Assembly: GCA_947653505.1 (NCBI GenBank)
Contig: CANTHI010000248.1
Coordinates: forward strand, 1 to 5,936
Reading direction: 5' to 3'
Length of the DNA: 5,936 nucleotides
Source: an uncultured Eubacterium sp.
GTDB taxonomy: Bacteria; Bacillota_A; Clostridia; Lachnospirales; Lachnospiraceae
Shown here: positions 1-5,685 of the stretch, one piece after another
Layout: each line of letters begins with the position of its first letter
Numbering within the stretch: the stretch's first letter is position 1
Notes under the pieces: model-generated
Databases searched by the model: none
Told to the model about the DNA's origin: nothing
What the model saw: the letters and a program-made list of their open reading frames with translations, nothing else
Program-made: the position numbers and the translations under genes

Positions 1-1
1 A

Positions 2-82
2 TATGAATTTTATGTCAAATATAAAGAAACGGAGAGAGTTGGGAAAAAGGAGGCGTTACAGGGGGAATTTTTTGTCAAATGA
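2..82 (+). CDS. 3' end of an unidentified gene, partial at left edge
   Basis: The frame starting at base 2 is open from the window edge to a TGA at 80-82 and gives 26 residues, beginning YEFYVKYKETERVGKK and ending GEFFVK. The composition (charged, Lys/Glu rich, aromatic residues) looks coding rather than random, and the promoter for the next gene starts only after it. The tail contains two similar pentapeptides, EFYVK and EFFVK, 20 codons apart, which correspond to a DNA repeat at 5-20 and 65-80. It does not resemble the glycyl-radical C-terminus I would expect of NrdD, the usual neighbour of nrdG, so the reductase gene is probably not directly adjacent. No function can be assigned. A short open frame at an edge can arise by chance, so this is a tentative call. 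Confidence 0.4.
   Translation, partial: YEFYVKYKETERVGKKEALQGEFFVK
5..80 (+). repeat. Pair of 16-bp direct repeats 60 bp apart
   Basis: GAATTTTATGTCAAAT at 5-20 recurs as GAATTTTTTGTCAAAT at 65-80, with one mismatch in 16 and start points exactly 60 bp apart. Because 60 is a multiple of three, both copies fall in the same phase of the putative reading frame that ends at 82. They may therefore be a repeated protein motif (EFYVK/EFFVK) rather than a DNA-binding site. They do not match the NrdR-box consensus that might be expected near ribonucleotide reductase genes. Confidence 0.55.
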
Positions 83-142
83 GATCATGGGATAATTGCT
101 GCATCCTTCCTGCAAAAATCTGAAAGAATTTTTAAAAATATC

Positions 143-171
143 TTGTCGAACATAACAGAATCAGTTATAAT
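143..171 (+). promoter_or_regulatory. Sigma-A type promoter for nrdG
   Basis: A -35 element TTGTCG (143-148, four of six consensus bases) is followed after 17 bp by a perfect -10 TATAAT (166-171). Transcription would start near 178, leaving a leader of about 75 nt before the nrdG start at 253. The surrounding DNA is AT-rich, as expected. The leader has short duplicated words: AGATAAC at 194 and 202, and ATACAGGA at 220 and 229. The second ATACAGGA runs into the Shine-Dalgarno sequence. This promoter implies that nrdG can be transcribed independently of the upstream gene. Confidence 0.65.
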
Positions 172-252
172 AATCCTGCATTTACTAACAACCAGATAAC
201 AAGATAACCAGCAGTCAGAATACAGGAAATACAGGAGGCGGACGTTCGGCAG

Positions 253-774
253 ATGTATTACGGAACGATTAAAACAACAGACATTGCAAATGGAACAGGC
301 GTCAGGGTGACTTTGTTTGTTTCCGGATGCACACATCACTGTAAAGGATGTTTTCAACCGGAGACGTGGGACTTTCAGTATGGCAATCTTTATACGAAGG
401 CGGTGGAACAGCAGATTTTAAACGCGCTGAATCACGATTATATCAAAGGGCTGACACTGCTCGGCGGGGAGCCTTTCGAGCCGGAAAACCAGAGGGAGCT
501 TGTAAAGCTGCTGCGGCATGTCAGGGAGCATTTTCCGCAGAAGGATGTCTGGTGTTATACCGGCTATACGTATGAGACGGATTTAATAGAAGACAGCCGT
601 GCCAGATGTGAGGTGACTGACGAGATGCTTTCGATGATTGATGTGCTTGTGGATGGTGAGTTTCGGGAGGAGGAGAAAAATATCAGTCTGCGTTTTCGTG
701 GATCTGAAAATCAGCGTTTGATAGATTTGCCTAAAACAAAGCGGCAAAAAAAAATAATATTGTTAGAAATTTAG
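253..774 (+). CDS. nrdG: Anaerobic ribonucleoside-triphosphate reductase activating protein
   Basis: NrdG is a cytoplasmic radical-SAM iron-sulfur enzyme. It uses S-adenosylmethionine to place the glycyl radical on the class III ribonucleotide reductase NrdD, so that dNTPs can be made without oxygen. The 173-residue product is normal length for the family. The N-terminus has the characteristic GTGVRVTLFVSGCTHHCKGC block, in which C26, C30 and C33 (CX3CX2C) would bind the 4Fe-4S cluster. It is followed by CFQPETWDF, the GGEP motif (about 71-74) that contacts SAM in this superfamily, DGEF (about 134-137), and RGSENQRLIDL (about 149-159) near the end. The last dozen residues are Lys-rich and variable. 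The start at 253 fits the typical MYYG opening. The AGGAGG at 233-238 is 14 nt upstream, longer than usual, but no in-frame alternative start lies between. The partner gene nrdD is not in the window. No clear terminator follows the gene. Confidence 0.96.
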   Translation: MYYGTIKTTDIANGTGVRVTLFVSGCTHHCKGCFQPETWDFQYGNLYTKAVEQQILNALNHDYIKGLTLLGGEPFEPENQRELVKLLRHVREHFPQKDVWCYTGYTYETDLIEDSRARCEVTDEMLSMIDVLVDGEFREEEKNISLRFRGSENQRLIDLPKTKRQKKIILLEI

Positions 775-776
775 TC

Positions 777-805
777 TTTTCTTTTTGAAAGAATGATGTT
801 ATAAT
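777..805 (+). promoter_or_regulatory. Probable promoter of tRNA-Arg (good -10, weak -35)
   Basis: A perfect TATAAT at 800-805 lies 14 nt before the mature tRNA, so initiation near 812 would leave only a short 5' leader for RNase P to remove. The best-spaced -35 (777-782, TTTTCT, 17 bp away) is poor. The better-looking TTGAAA at 785-790 is only 9 bp from the -10, too close to pair with it. The tRNA may also receive readthrough from nrdG, since no terminator is seen between them. Confidence 0.5.
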
Positions 806-819
806 ATGTATCAGCTTTT

Positions 820-891
820 GCAACCGTAGTCTAACGGATAGAACGCAGGACTCCGACTCCTGTAATGTGGGTTCGATTCCCGCCGGTTGCA
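820..891 (+). tRNA. tRNA-Arg (anticodon CCG)
   Basis: The sequence folds into a full cloverleaf. The acceptor stem is GCAACCG (820-826) with CGGTTGC (884-890), seven perfect pairs, and the discriminator is A891. The anticodon stem is CAGGA (846-850) with TCCTG (858-862), around the loop CTCCGAC, which places CCG at 853-855 to read the arginine codon CGG. The T arm is GTGGG (867-871) with CCCGC (879-883), around the loop TTCGATT (872-878). The D stem (829-832 with 841-844) is the weakest part, with one C-A mismatch and one G-T wobble by my pairing. The 3' CCA is not encoded; the DNA continues into a run of five T residues (892-896), so CCA must be added by the nucleotidyltransferase. Confidence 0.95.
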
Positions 892-907
892 TTTTTCTGA
901 CTAATCA

Positions 908-921
908 ACCGTATATACGGT
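908..921. promoter_or_regulatory. Perfect 14-bp palindrome, possible operator
   Basis: ACCGTATATACGGT is identical to its own reverse complement. It lies 16 bp after the tRNA and 104 bp before the SH3-protein gene. As RNA it could form at most a five-pair stem with a four-base loop. No T-run follows, so it is unlikely to be an intrinsic terminator. A dimeric regulator binding site is the more natural reading, but no regulator is identified. Its left arm with flank (CAACCGTA, 906-913) repeats the first bases of the tRNA (821-828), which may be chance. Confidence 0.35.
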
Positions 922-961
922 GTCTTCGCAGGTATCATTACCTTTTAACAATTCACAACAA

Positions 962-991
962 TTTCGGAACAGTTTCGGAAATTTTTCGGAA
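962..991 (+). repeat. Three TTTCGGAA direct repeats at 11-bp spacing
   Basis: Identical octamers TTTCGGAA start at 962, 973 and 984, exactly 11 bp apart, so they lie on nearly the same face of the DNA helix. They sit 35-64 bp before the start codon of the SH3-domain gene. Just upstream, AACAATT occurs twice (947-953 and 957-963). The octamer has TTC/GAA inverted arms, so each copy could be contacted by a dimer or by one monomer. Adjacent copies can also pair weakly as RNA (CGGAA with TTTCG). No convincing -10/-35 pair was found here, so whether the repeats lie upstream of, within or downstream of a promoter is unresolved. Confidence 0.6.
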
Positions 992-1025
992 GTTTTTTCA
1001 ATTAGGATAGATAAGGAGGCAGTAA

Positions 1026-2636
1026 ATGGCAGCCAGAAATTCAGATCAGAAGGATAAGAACGTGGGTTTTAGTATAAATTCGGTTAAAAATATCTGTTCA
1101 AAATATAAAAAATACATAGCAACAGGCGCAATGCTTATTTTGCTTGCAGTTGTAGTTTCCACTTCGCAGAAAGCATCGGGCAGCAAGGAGCCGTCCGGTC
1201 CGGCACAGAATGATCCGTCGCAGGACGGACAGGATACACAGAAAGTAGAAATAAATGCATATCCGCAGATTAATGCTCTGTTTGAAGATTATTATGAGTA
1301 TTATGCAAAAGGGGATACAAAATCAATTGGAAAAATCGCGTTTCCGATTTCTGATACAGAGAAAAGCTATATCGAATGTTTTAGCAAATGTATCGAATCG
1401 TATGAGGATATTAACTGTTATACAAAAGAAGGGATAGCTGACGGAGAGTATGCCGTAATTGTAGTTACGCAGATGAAATTTCCGGATATCGTGTCGACAG
1501 CGCCGGAAATGGCCAGCTTTTATATCCGCAGTGATGAAAAAGGGAATTTTTATATAGATAATGCGTACAGCTCTTTTAATCAGGACCGGAAAGAGAATAC
1601 GATGGATGTTCAGGTCAATACACTTCTGACAGAGTTTGGCGAAAATGAGGATATTATTGCCATACAAAAGGATGTCTGGAAGGATCTGGACAAAGCAGTC
1701 GAAAAAGATGAAGATTTAAAGACGATGATTTATACGACGATGCCGAATATACTTTCTGAATGGGTAGCAAGCTTCAGCCCTCAGACATCTGCCGATGATG
1801 AAAAAGAGGACGGCAAAAAAGACGAAAGCGGCAAAGACGGCGACGCAAAAGATGATGGGAAAGGAGACAGCAAAGAAGATCATAAAGACAATACGCCGGA
1901 TACATCCAAAGATCCTGACGAACAGGAGCCGGACAAATCCGACGATCAGAAACCGGAAAATCCGGATGAAACGGATACTTCAGAGCAGACGAGAACAGCT
2001 TATGCAAAGACTAAGGTAAATATGCGTGAAAAACGCAGTACGGACAGTGAGATTCTGCAGACGCTGAATGCCGGTACGAAGGTTACGATTTACGGAAAGA
2101 GCCAGGACGGCTGGTTTAAGGTGAAATGTAAGGGAAAGACCGGATATATCAGCAAAGAGTATATTGTGTCTGATCCGTCCAAGGTACAGGTGCCAAAGAG
2201 GACGGCTTATGCAAAGACGACAGTAAATATGCGTAAGAAACAGAGTACGGACAGTGATGTGGTACAGACGTTAAAAGCCGGTACGAAGGTTATGCTCTAT
2301 GGTAAGAGTAAGGATGGCTGGTTCAGAGTCAGAAGTAAAGGAAAGTTTGGATATGTGAAAAAGGAATATATCGTATCCAGCAGGTCCAAAGTGGAGAAGG
2401 AGTCTTCCTCACAGGGGGATACATCCAGGCCGTCTACGACTTATTTTAACGAGGGCGACAGAATTACACTGACAGATTCTGTAAATATCCGTACATCCAT
2501 GAGTGAAAATGCGGACCGGGTAGGACTTGCTTATCAGGGAGATGTCGTTACCGTAATCATGAGCTATGCAGAGGGATGGACAAAGGTATCATGGAACGGG
2601 CAGACCGGATTTGCAAAGACAGAATATTTAAGATAG
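1026..2636 (+). CDS. Membrane-anchored protein with three bacterial SH3 domains
   Basis: This 536-residue protein probably sits outside the cell, tethered by its N-terminus. A basic stretch (KYKKY, 26-30) precedes a short hydrophobic segment (about 31-46), giving a signal-anchor layout. Residues about 75-250 form a globular region (QINALFEDYYEYYAKGDT, then SDTEKSYIE) that I read as NTF2-like by general appearance only. Residues about 255-322 are a low-complexity Asp/Lys/Glu/Pro linker. Three SH3b domains follow, at about 323-381, 392-450 and 474-535, with VNMR or VNIR, a GT or GD turn, DGWF or EGWT, and G(Y/F)xxxEY(I/L). The first two are 47/65 identical by hand count; the third is diverged. 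Such domains commonly bind peptidoglycan, but no hydrolase domain or catalytic motif is visible, so a wall-binding, scaffold or sensor role is only inferred. The start is set by AAGGAGG (1013-1019) six bases before the ATG. A strong terminator follows, so it is probably monocistronic. Confidence 0.88.
   Translation: MAARNSDQKDKNVGFSINSVKNICSKYKKYIATGAMLILLAVVVSTSQKASGSKEPSGPAQNDPSQDGQDTQKVEINAYPQINALFEDYYEYYAKGDTKSIGKIAFPISDTEKSYIECFSKCIESYEDINCYTKEGIADGEYAVIVVTQMKFPDIVSTAPEMASFYIRSDEKGNFYIDNAYSSFNQDRKENTMDVQVNTLLTEFGENEDIIAIQKDVWKDLDKAVEKDEDLKTMIYTTMPNILSEWVASFSPQTSADDEKEDGKKDESGKDGDAKDDGKGDSKEDHKDNTPDTSKDPDEQEPDKSDDQKPENPDETDTSEQTRTAYAKTKVNMREKRSTDSEILQTLNAGTKVTIYGKSQDGWFKVKCKGKTGYISKEYIVSDPSKVQVPKRTAYAKTTVNMRKKQSTDSDVVQTLKAGTKVMLYGKSKDGWFRVRSKGKFGYVKKEYIVSSRSKVEKESSSQGDTSRPSTTYFNEGDRITLTDSVNIRTSMSENADRVGLAYQGDVVTVIMSYAEGWTKVSWNGQTGFAKTEYLR
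1992..2405 (+). repeat. Intragenic tandem duplication of an SH3b unit (2 x 207 bp)
   Basis: The unit beginning with codons RTAYAKT at 1992 recurs at 2199, giving two 69-codon (207-bp) copies back to back: one SH3b domain plus the connecting SxxSKV linker. Long DNA stretches are still shared, for example GTAAATATGCGT, AGTACGGACAGTGA and GCCGGTACGAAGGTT. This indicates duplication within the gene rather than independent acquisition. Changes are mostly conservative at the protein level (K/R, I/V, E/D). Confidence 0.8.
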
Positions 2637-2652
2637 TTTTTATGATATGAAA

Positions 2653-2707
2653 CAGGATTTGCATATACAGGTTTTTCATATGCAGGATTTGCATATACAA
2701 GGTTTTT
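2653..2707 (+). repeat. Degenerate 30-bp direct repeats after the SH3 gene
   Basis: The 17-mer CAGGATTTGCATATACA occurs at 2653-2669 and again at 2683-2699, each followed by (A)GGTTTTT and an AT-rich stretch, giving a 30-bp period. A third, weaker relative lies inside the coding end of the upstream gene (around 2604-2630, ACCGGATTTGCAAAGACAG), 48 bp before the first copy. All three are in the same reading frame. They lie between the stop codon and the terminator, so they would be transcribed in the 3' untranslated region. Confidence 0.7.
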
Positions 2708-2740
2708 ATATAAAGTGAGATGTAAACTCAGAACATAAAA

Positions 2741-2796
2741 GTGGTTGCTGTATTGGATAAAGCCGGTATCCGGCACAGTACGGCAACCGCTTTTTT
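2741..2796 (+). terminator. Intrinsic terminator with a nested hairpin
   Basis: GTGGTTGCTGTA (2741-2752) pairs with TACGGCAACCGC (2779-2790) through 12 pairs, two of them G-U, directly followed by TTTTTT (2791-2796). The loop region holds its own hairpin, GCCGG (2762-2766) with CCGGC (2770-2774) around TAT. AAAA (2737-2740) precedes the left arm, so the stem can extend into the T-run. The structure may therefore also stop transcription coming from the right. It ends the SH3-gene transcript and separates it from the rluF-ligA unit. Confidence 0.88.
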
Positions 2797-2863
2797 ATTG
2801 AAGGACTTTCTGTAGGCGCAAAGCTGTGAACGGGAACAAAAAGAGGAACAGGCGGGGTGGAGG

Positions 2864-3652
2864 ATGATGACAGAGCAGTCAGATTATGAAAAAGTAAGAA
2901 TTAATAAATATTTAAGCGCAGCCGGTGTCTGTTCCAGAAGAGAGGCAGACAGGCAGATTGCAGCCGGAAATGTGCGGATTGGGGACGTGCCTGCGCAGAT
3001 TGGAGATTATGTGGAGCAGGGGATGCCGGTATATTTTCAGGGCAGGCTGGTAGAAGCAGAGGAAGAGAGGATTCTGCTTGTTGTGAATAAACCGAAAGGG
3101 ATCGTCTGCACGACGCAAAAACGGGAAAAAAATAATATCGTGGATTTTTTGCATTATCCGAAACGGATCTATCCGGTTGGCAGGCTGGACAAGCAGTCGG
3201 AAGGACTGCTTTTGATGACGAATGAGGGTGATTTTGTCAACAAGATGATGCGTTCCGGCAACCGTCATGAGAAGGAGTATCTTGTGACGGTTCATAAGAC
3301 AGTGACGGATTCATTTCTGCGTGCACTGGCAGACGGTGTGCCCATTTTAGGTACGGTGACAAGAAAATGCAGGGTGGAGCGTACCGGAAAAAGAAGCTTT
3401 CGCATGATACTTACGCAGGGTCTGAACCGTCAGATTCGCAGAATGTGTGAATATTTTGAGTATCGTGTGGTTAGCCTAAAAAGAGTAAGAATTATGAATA
3501 TCCGTCTGGGGGATCTTGAGCCGGGAGCGTACCGCAAGGTTACGACAGAAGAGCTGGAACGGCTGGAGCAGTTGCTGGAAGGGTCCTCCAACGATACTGT
3601 GAGATTTGAAAGCAGTTTCATAAATCAGCAGCTATGGGAGGAAGAACAATGA
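2864..3652 (+). CDS. rluF: RluF-type 23S rRNA pseudouridine synthase
   Basis: This is a cytoplasmic RNA-modifying enzyme of the RsuA/RluB/E/F family, converting uridine to pseudouridine. E. coli RluF acts on 23S rRNA U2604 and can also modify tRNA-Tyr; the same target here is inferred. The 262-residue product has an N-terminal S4 RNA-binding domain (about 12-58, RINKYLSAAGVCSRREAD), then NKPKGI (75-80), and the catalytic block GRLDKQSEGLLLMTNEGDF with the presumed nucleophile D109. RluF-like signatures follow: HEKEYLVTV, GVPILGTVTRKC, and QGLNRQIRRMCEYF (185-198) with RIMNI. The last 25 or so residues are a variable tail. Two adjacent ATGs (2864 and 2867) share the purine-rich GGGGTGGAGG just upstream; the GGAGG core touches the first ATG, so 2867 may be the true start. 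The stop overlaps the ligA start (ATGA), implying co-transcription and translational coupling. No clear promoter was found in 2797-2863. Confidence 0.92.
   Translation: MMTEQSDYEKVRINKYLSAAGVCSRREADRQIAAGNVRIGDVPAQIGDYVEQGMPVYFQGRLVEAEEERILLVVNKPKGIVCTTQKREKNNIVDFLHYPKRIYPVGRLDKQSEGLLLMTNEGDFVNKMMRSGNRHEKEYLVTVHKTVTDSFLRALADGVPILGTVTRKCRVERTGKRSFRMILTQGLNRQIRRMCEYFEYRVVSLKRVRIMNIRLGDLEPGAYRKVTTEELERLEQLLEGSSNDTVRFESSFINQQLWEEEQ
3637..3641 (+). promoter_or_regulatory. Ribosome binding site that sets the ligA start
   Basis: GGAGG at 3637-3641, inside the end of rluF, lies seven bases before the ATG at 3649. An in-frame ATG at 3634 lies upstream of this site and has no Shine-Dalgarno of its own. 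The start at 3649 is therefore preferred, adding no MGGRT leader and giving the common ATGA stop-start overlap with rluF. Confidence 0.8.
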
Positions 3653-5646
3653 ATCCGAAGGACAGATACAGACAATTGACAGATACAATCCGTCAGCATA
3701 TGGAAGCTTATTATGATAAGGATGATCCGAAGATTACTGATCATGAGTATGATATGCTGATGCAGGAACTGCGGGAGCTGGAAAAGGAGCATCCGGAGTA
3801 TGTGACACCGGATTCGCCGACCCAGCGGGTTGGAGGCAGTGCAAAGCGGGAAGCGGGCGTACTCGTCCGCCACAATGTACCGATGCTGAGTCTGCAGGAT
3901 GTATTTTCGTGGGAGGAAGTGACTGAATTTGTCAATGATATGAGAGAGCAGCTGGATGATCCGGAGTTTGTCGTAGAGTATAAAATAGACGGATTATCTC
4001 TCGTGCTGCGTTATGAAGACGGGCTGCTAAAGCTGGCTGAAACGAGAGGGGACGGCATTAATTTTGGAGAAGATGTCACGGCCAATGCAAAAGTCATCAA
4101 AGATGTGAAAAAGAAGCTAAAGCAGCCGCTTCCTTATCTGGAGATCCGGGGGGAAGTGTACATGACAAACGAAGATTTTGAAAAAGTCAACGCCAGACAG
4201 GAGCTGGCTGGAAAACGGGTATTTGCCAATCCGAGAAACTGTGCGGCAGGAACCCTCCGCCAGCTGGATACGGCGGTGACAAAAGAGCGCGGACTTTCCA
4301 TGTTTGTGTTTAATATCCAGCAGGTGCGCGGCGGTGCGTTTGAGACACATACGCAGGGTTATGAGTATTTAAAAAAGCAGGGCATTCCCGTGATCGAAGA
4401 TTATCGTGTCTGTCATACTGCCGAAGAGGTATGGGAAGCGGTCTGCGCGATTGGTGAAAACCGCGGGAATCTGCCGTATGATATCGATGGCGCTGTTGTC
4501 AAGATCAACAGTATCGCGGATCGTGAGAAGCTGGGAGCGACTTCAAAAGTGCCGAAATGGGCAGTTGCTTATAAATATCCGCCGGAAGAAAAGGAAGCAA
4601 AGATTCTGGATATCGAAGTGTCGGTTGGCAGAACAGGCAGGATTACACCGACGGCTGTCTTTGAGCCGGTGCGGCTGTGCGGAACTATGGTATCCCGTGC
4701 AACGCTGCACAATCAGGATTTTATAGACCAGCTGGATGTCGGGATCGGGGATTATGTGAAAGTATATAAATCCGGAGAGATCATTCCCAAAATACGGGAG
4801 GTTGTCAAAGAGCGCAGGGGTGGAAATGTGCAGCGGTTTCAGCTGCCGCAGACCTGTCCGGTCTGTGGGACAAAAACCGTACGGGAAAAAGATACGGCGG
4901 ATCTCAGGTGCCCGTCTCCAAACTGTCCATCCCAGATCGAGCGGCGGATTATCAATTTTGTCAGCAGGGATGCGATGGATATCAAAGGCTTTGGGACTGT
5001 CTATATTGAAGAGCTGGTAAGACGCGGATTTATCAGAACGATCGCAGATATTTTTGTACTCAGGGATCACCGGGAGCAGCTGATCGAAGAAGGCATTATT
5101 GGAAAAGAAAAAAATACAGATAAGCTGCTGGAGGCGATCGAAGGTGCAAAGCAGCGGGATGCCTGTCAGCTGCTGACCGGCTTTGGTATTCCAAACGTCG
5201 GTAAGGCGGCGGCAAAAGCGGTGATGAAACAGTTTGGCACGATTGATCATCTGGCGGAGGCAGATATGGAACAGCTTGTGGAAGTTCCGGATATCGGGGA
5301 AGTAAGCGCGCGGTGCATCCAGAGCTTTTTTGCGGATCCTGCGAATCAGGAGATGATCCGCAGACTGAAAGCAGAAGGAGTCAATATGACACGCATCCGG
5401 CAGGAAGGCACGAGCGAACGGTTTTCGGGCATGACATTTGTAATTACCGGGACGCTGCCGGATATGGACCGGAAACAGGCGGCGGAGCTCATTGAACGGA
5501 ATGGAGGAAAGGTATCCGGTTCAGTGTCGAAAAAGACAACGTATCTGCTGGCCGGGGAGAATGCCGGAAGCAAGCTGACAAAAGCACAATCGCTGGGGAT
5601 AAATGTCATCAGTGAGGATACGTTTCGCGGCATGTTGCAGCAGTAA
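3649..5646 (+). CDS. ligA: NAD-dependent DNA ligase LigA
   Basis: LigA seals 3'-hydroxyl/5'-phosphate nicks in duplex DNA, using NAD+ to form a ligase-AMP intermediate; it joins Okazaki fragments and completes repair. From the start at 3649 the protein is 665 residues, the normal family length, with every domain in order. Domain Ia spans about 1-65 (YYDKDDPKITDHEYDML). The adenylation domain has the KIDG motif with nucleophile K112, then DIDGAVVKIN (278-287) and KWAVAYKYP (303-311). The OB fold spans about 318-395 (SVGRTGRITPTAVFEPV). The four-cysteine zinc site is C403, C406, C421 and C426. A helix-hairpin-helix region follows (about 430-580, with GFGIPNVGKAAA and VPDIGEVSA), then a BRCT domain (about 590-665, GMTFVITGTLPDMDR). 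No key residue is missing. It is the second gene of a coupled pair with rluF and converges on a minus-strand gene 37 bp away. Confidence 0.98.
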   Translation: MNPKDRYRQLTDTIRQHMEAYYDKDDPKITDHEYDMLMQELRELEKEHPEYVTPDSPTQRVGGSAKREAGVLVRHNVPMLSLQDVFSWEEVTEFVNDMREQLDDPEFVVEYKIDGLSLVLRYEDGLLKLAETRGDGINFGEDVTANAKVIKDVKKKLKQPLPYLEIRGEVYMTNEDFEKVNARQELAGKRVFANPRNCAAGTLRQLDTAVTKERGLSMFVFNIQQVRGGAFETHTQGYEYLKKQGIPVIEDYRVCHTAEEVWEAVCAIGENRGNLPYDIDGAVVKINSIADREKLGATSKVPKWAVAYKYPPEEKEAKILDIEVSVGRTGRITPTAVFEPVRLCGTMVSRATLHNQDFIDQLDVGIGDYVKVYKSGEIIPKIREVVKERRGGNVQRFQLPQTCPVCGTKTVREKDTADLRCPSPNCPSQIERRIINFVSRDAMDIKGFGTVYIEELVRRGFIRTIADIFVLRDHREQLIEEGIIGKEKNTDKLLEAIEGAKQRDACQLLTGFGIPNVGKAAAKAVMKQFGTIDHLAEADMEQLVEVPDIGEVSARCIQSFFADPANQEMIRRLKAEGVNMTRIRQEGTSERFSGMTFVITGTLPDMDRKQAAELIERNGGKVSGSVSKKTTYLLAGENAGSKLTKAQSLGINVISEDTFRGMLQQ

Positions 5647-5685
5647 AGCCCGGAACCGGTGCACGTTTACGGTCGCTTTCATTTT
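5645..5685. terminator. Weak candidate terminator between convergent genes
   Basis: Only 37 bp separate ligA from the convergent gene. AAAGC (5645-5649) can pair with GCTTT (5675-5679), and inside it ACCG (5655-5658) with CGGT (5670-5673). The T-rich TTTCATTTT follows on the plus strand. The stem is interrupted and short, and much weaker than the one at 2741-2796. It is listed because a transcription stop is expected here, not because the structure is convincing. Confidence 0.25.

Noticed and set aside
85..357. 90-residue minus-strand open frame across the nrdG promoter and start
   Set aside because: It overlaps the nrdG promoter and its conserved cysteine motif, and its composition (Cys-rich, irregular) looks like the antisense of nrdG rather than a protein.
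771..796. Possible terminator after nrdG (TCTTT ... AAAGA)
   Set aside because: The stem is only about five A-T-rich pairs with no GC core and no T-run after it; it overlaps the tRNA promoter region.
821..913. CAACCGTA at the tRNA start (821-828) repeated at 906-913, as a possible attachment site
   Set aside because: Eight bases is too short. Attachment duplications normally copy the 3' end of the tRNA, and no integrase or mobile cargo is present.
897..1025. Riboswitch or attenuator in the leader of the SH3 gene
   Set aside because: I see no conserved riboswitch core and no terminator/antiterminator pair; only short weak hairpins are possible from the TTTCGGAA repeats.
1795..2019. Lys-rich 74-residue plus-strand frame in the SH3-protein linker
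   Set aside because: It is the shifted frame of the repetitive GAT/AAA-rich Asp/Lys linker, and no ribosome binding site precedes it.
2564..2776. Minus-strand frame with YANP repeats over the 3' end of the SH3 gene
   Set aside because: The repeat pattern is simply the antisense reading of the 30-bp DNA repeats, and the frame begins inside the terminator stem.
3634..3648. Upstream ligA start adding MGGRT
   Set aside because: It has no Shine-Dalgarno, whereas the ATG at 3649 has GGAGG seven bases upstream and gives the usual ATGA coupling with rluF.
4543..5250. Long (235-residue) minus-strand open frame inside ligA
   Set aside because: It lies fully antisense to conserved ligA sequence covering the adenylation, OB, zinc and HhH regions, and has no recognisable motif; it is a codon-bias shadow.
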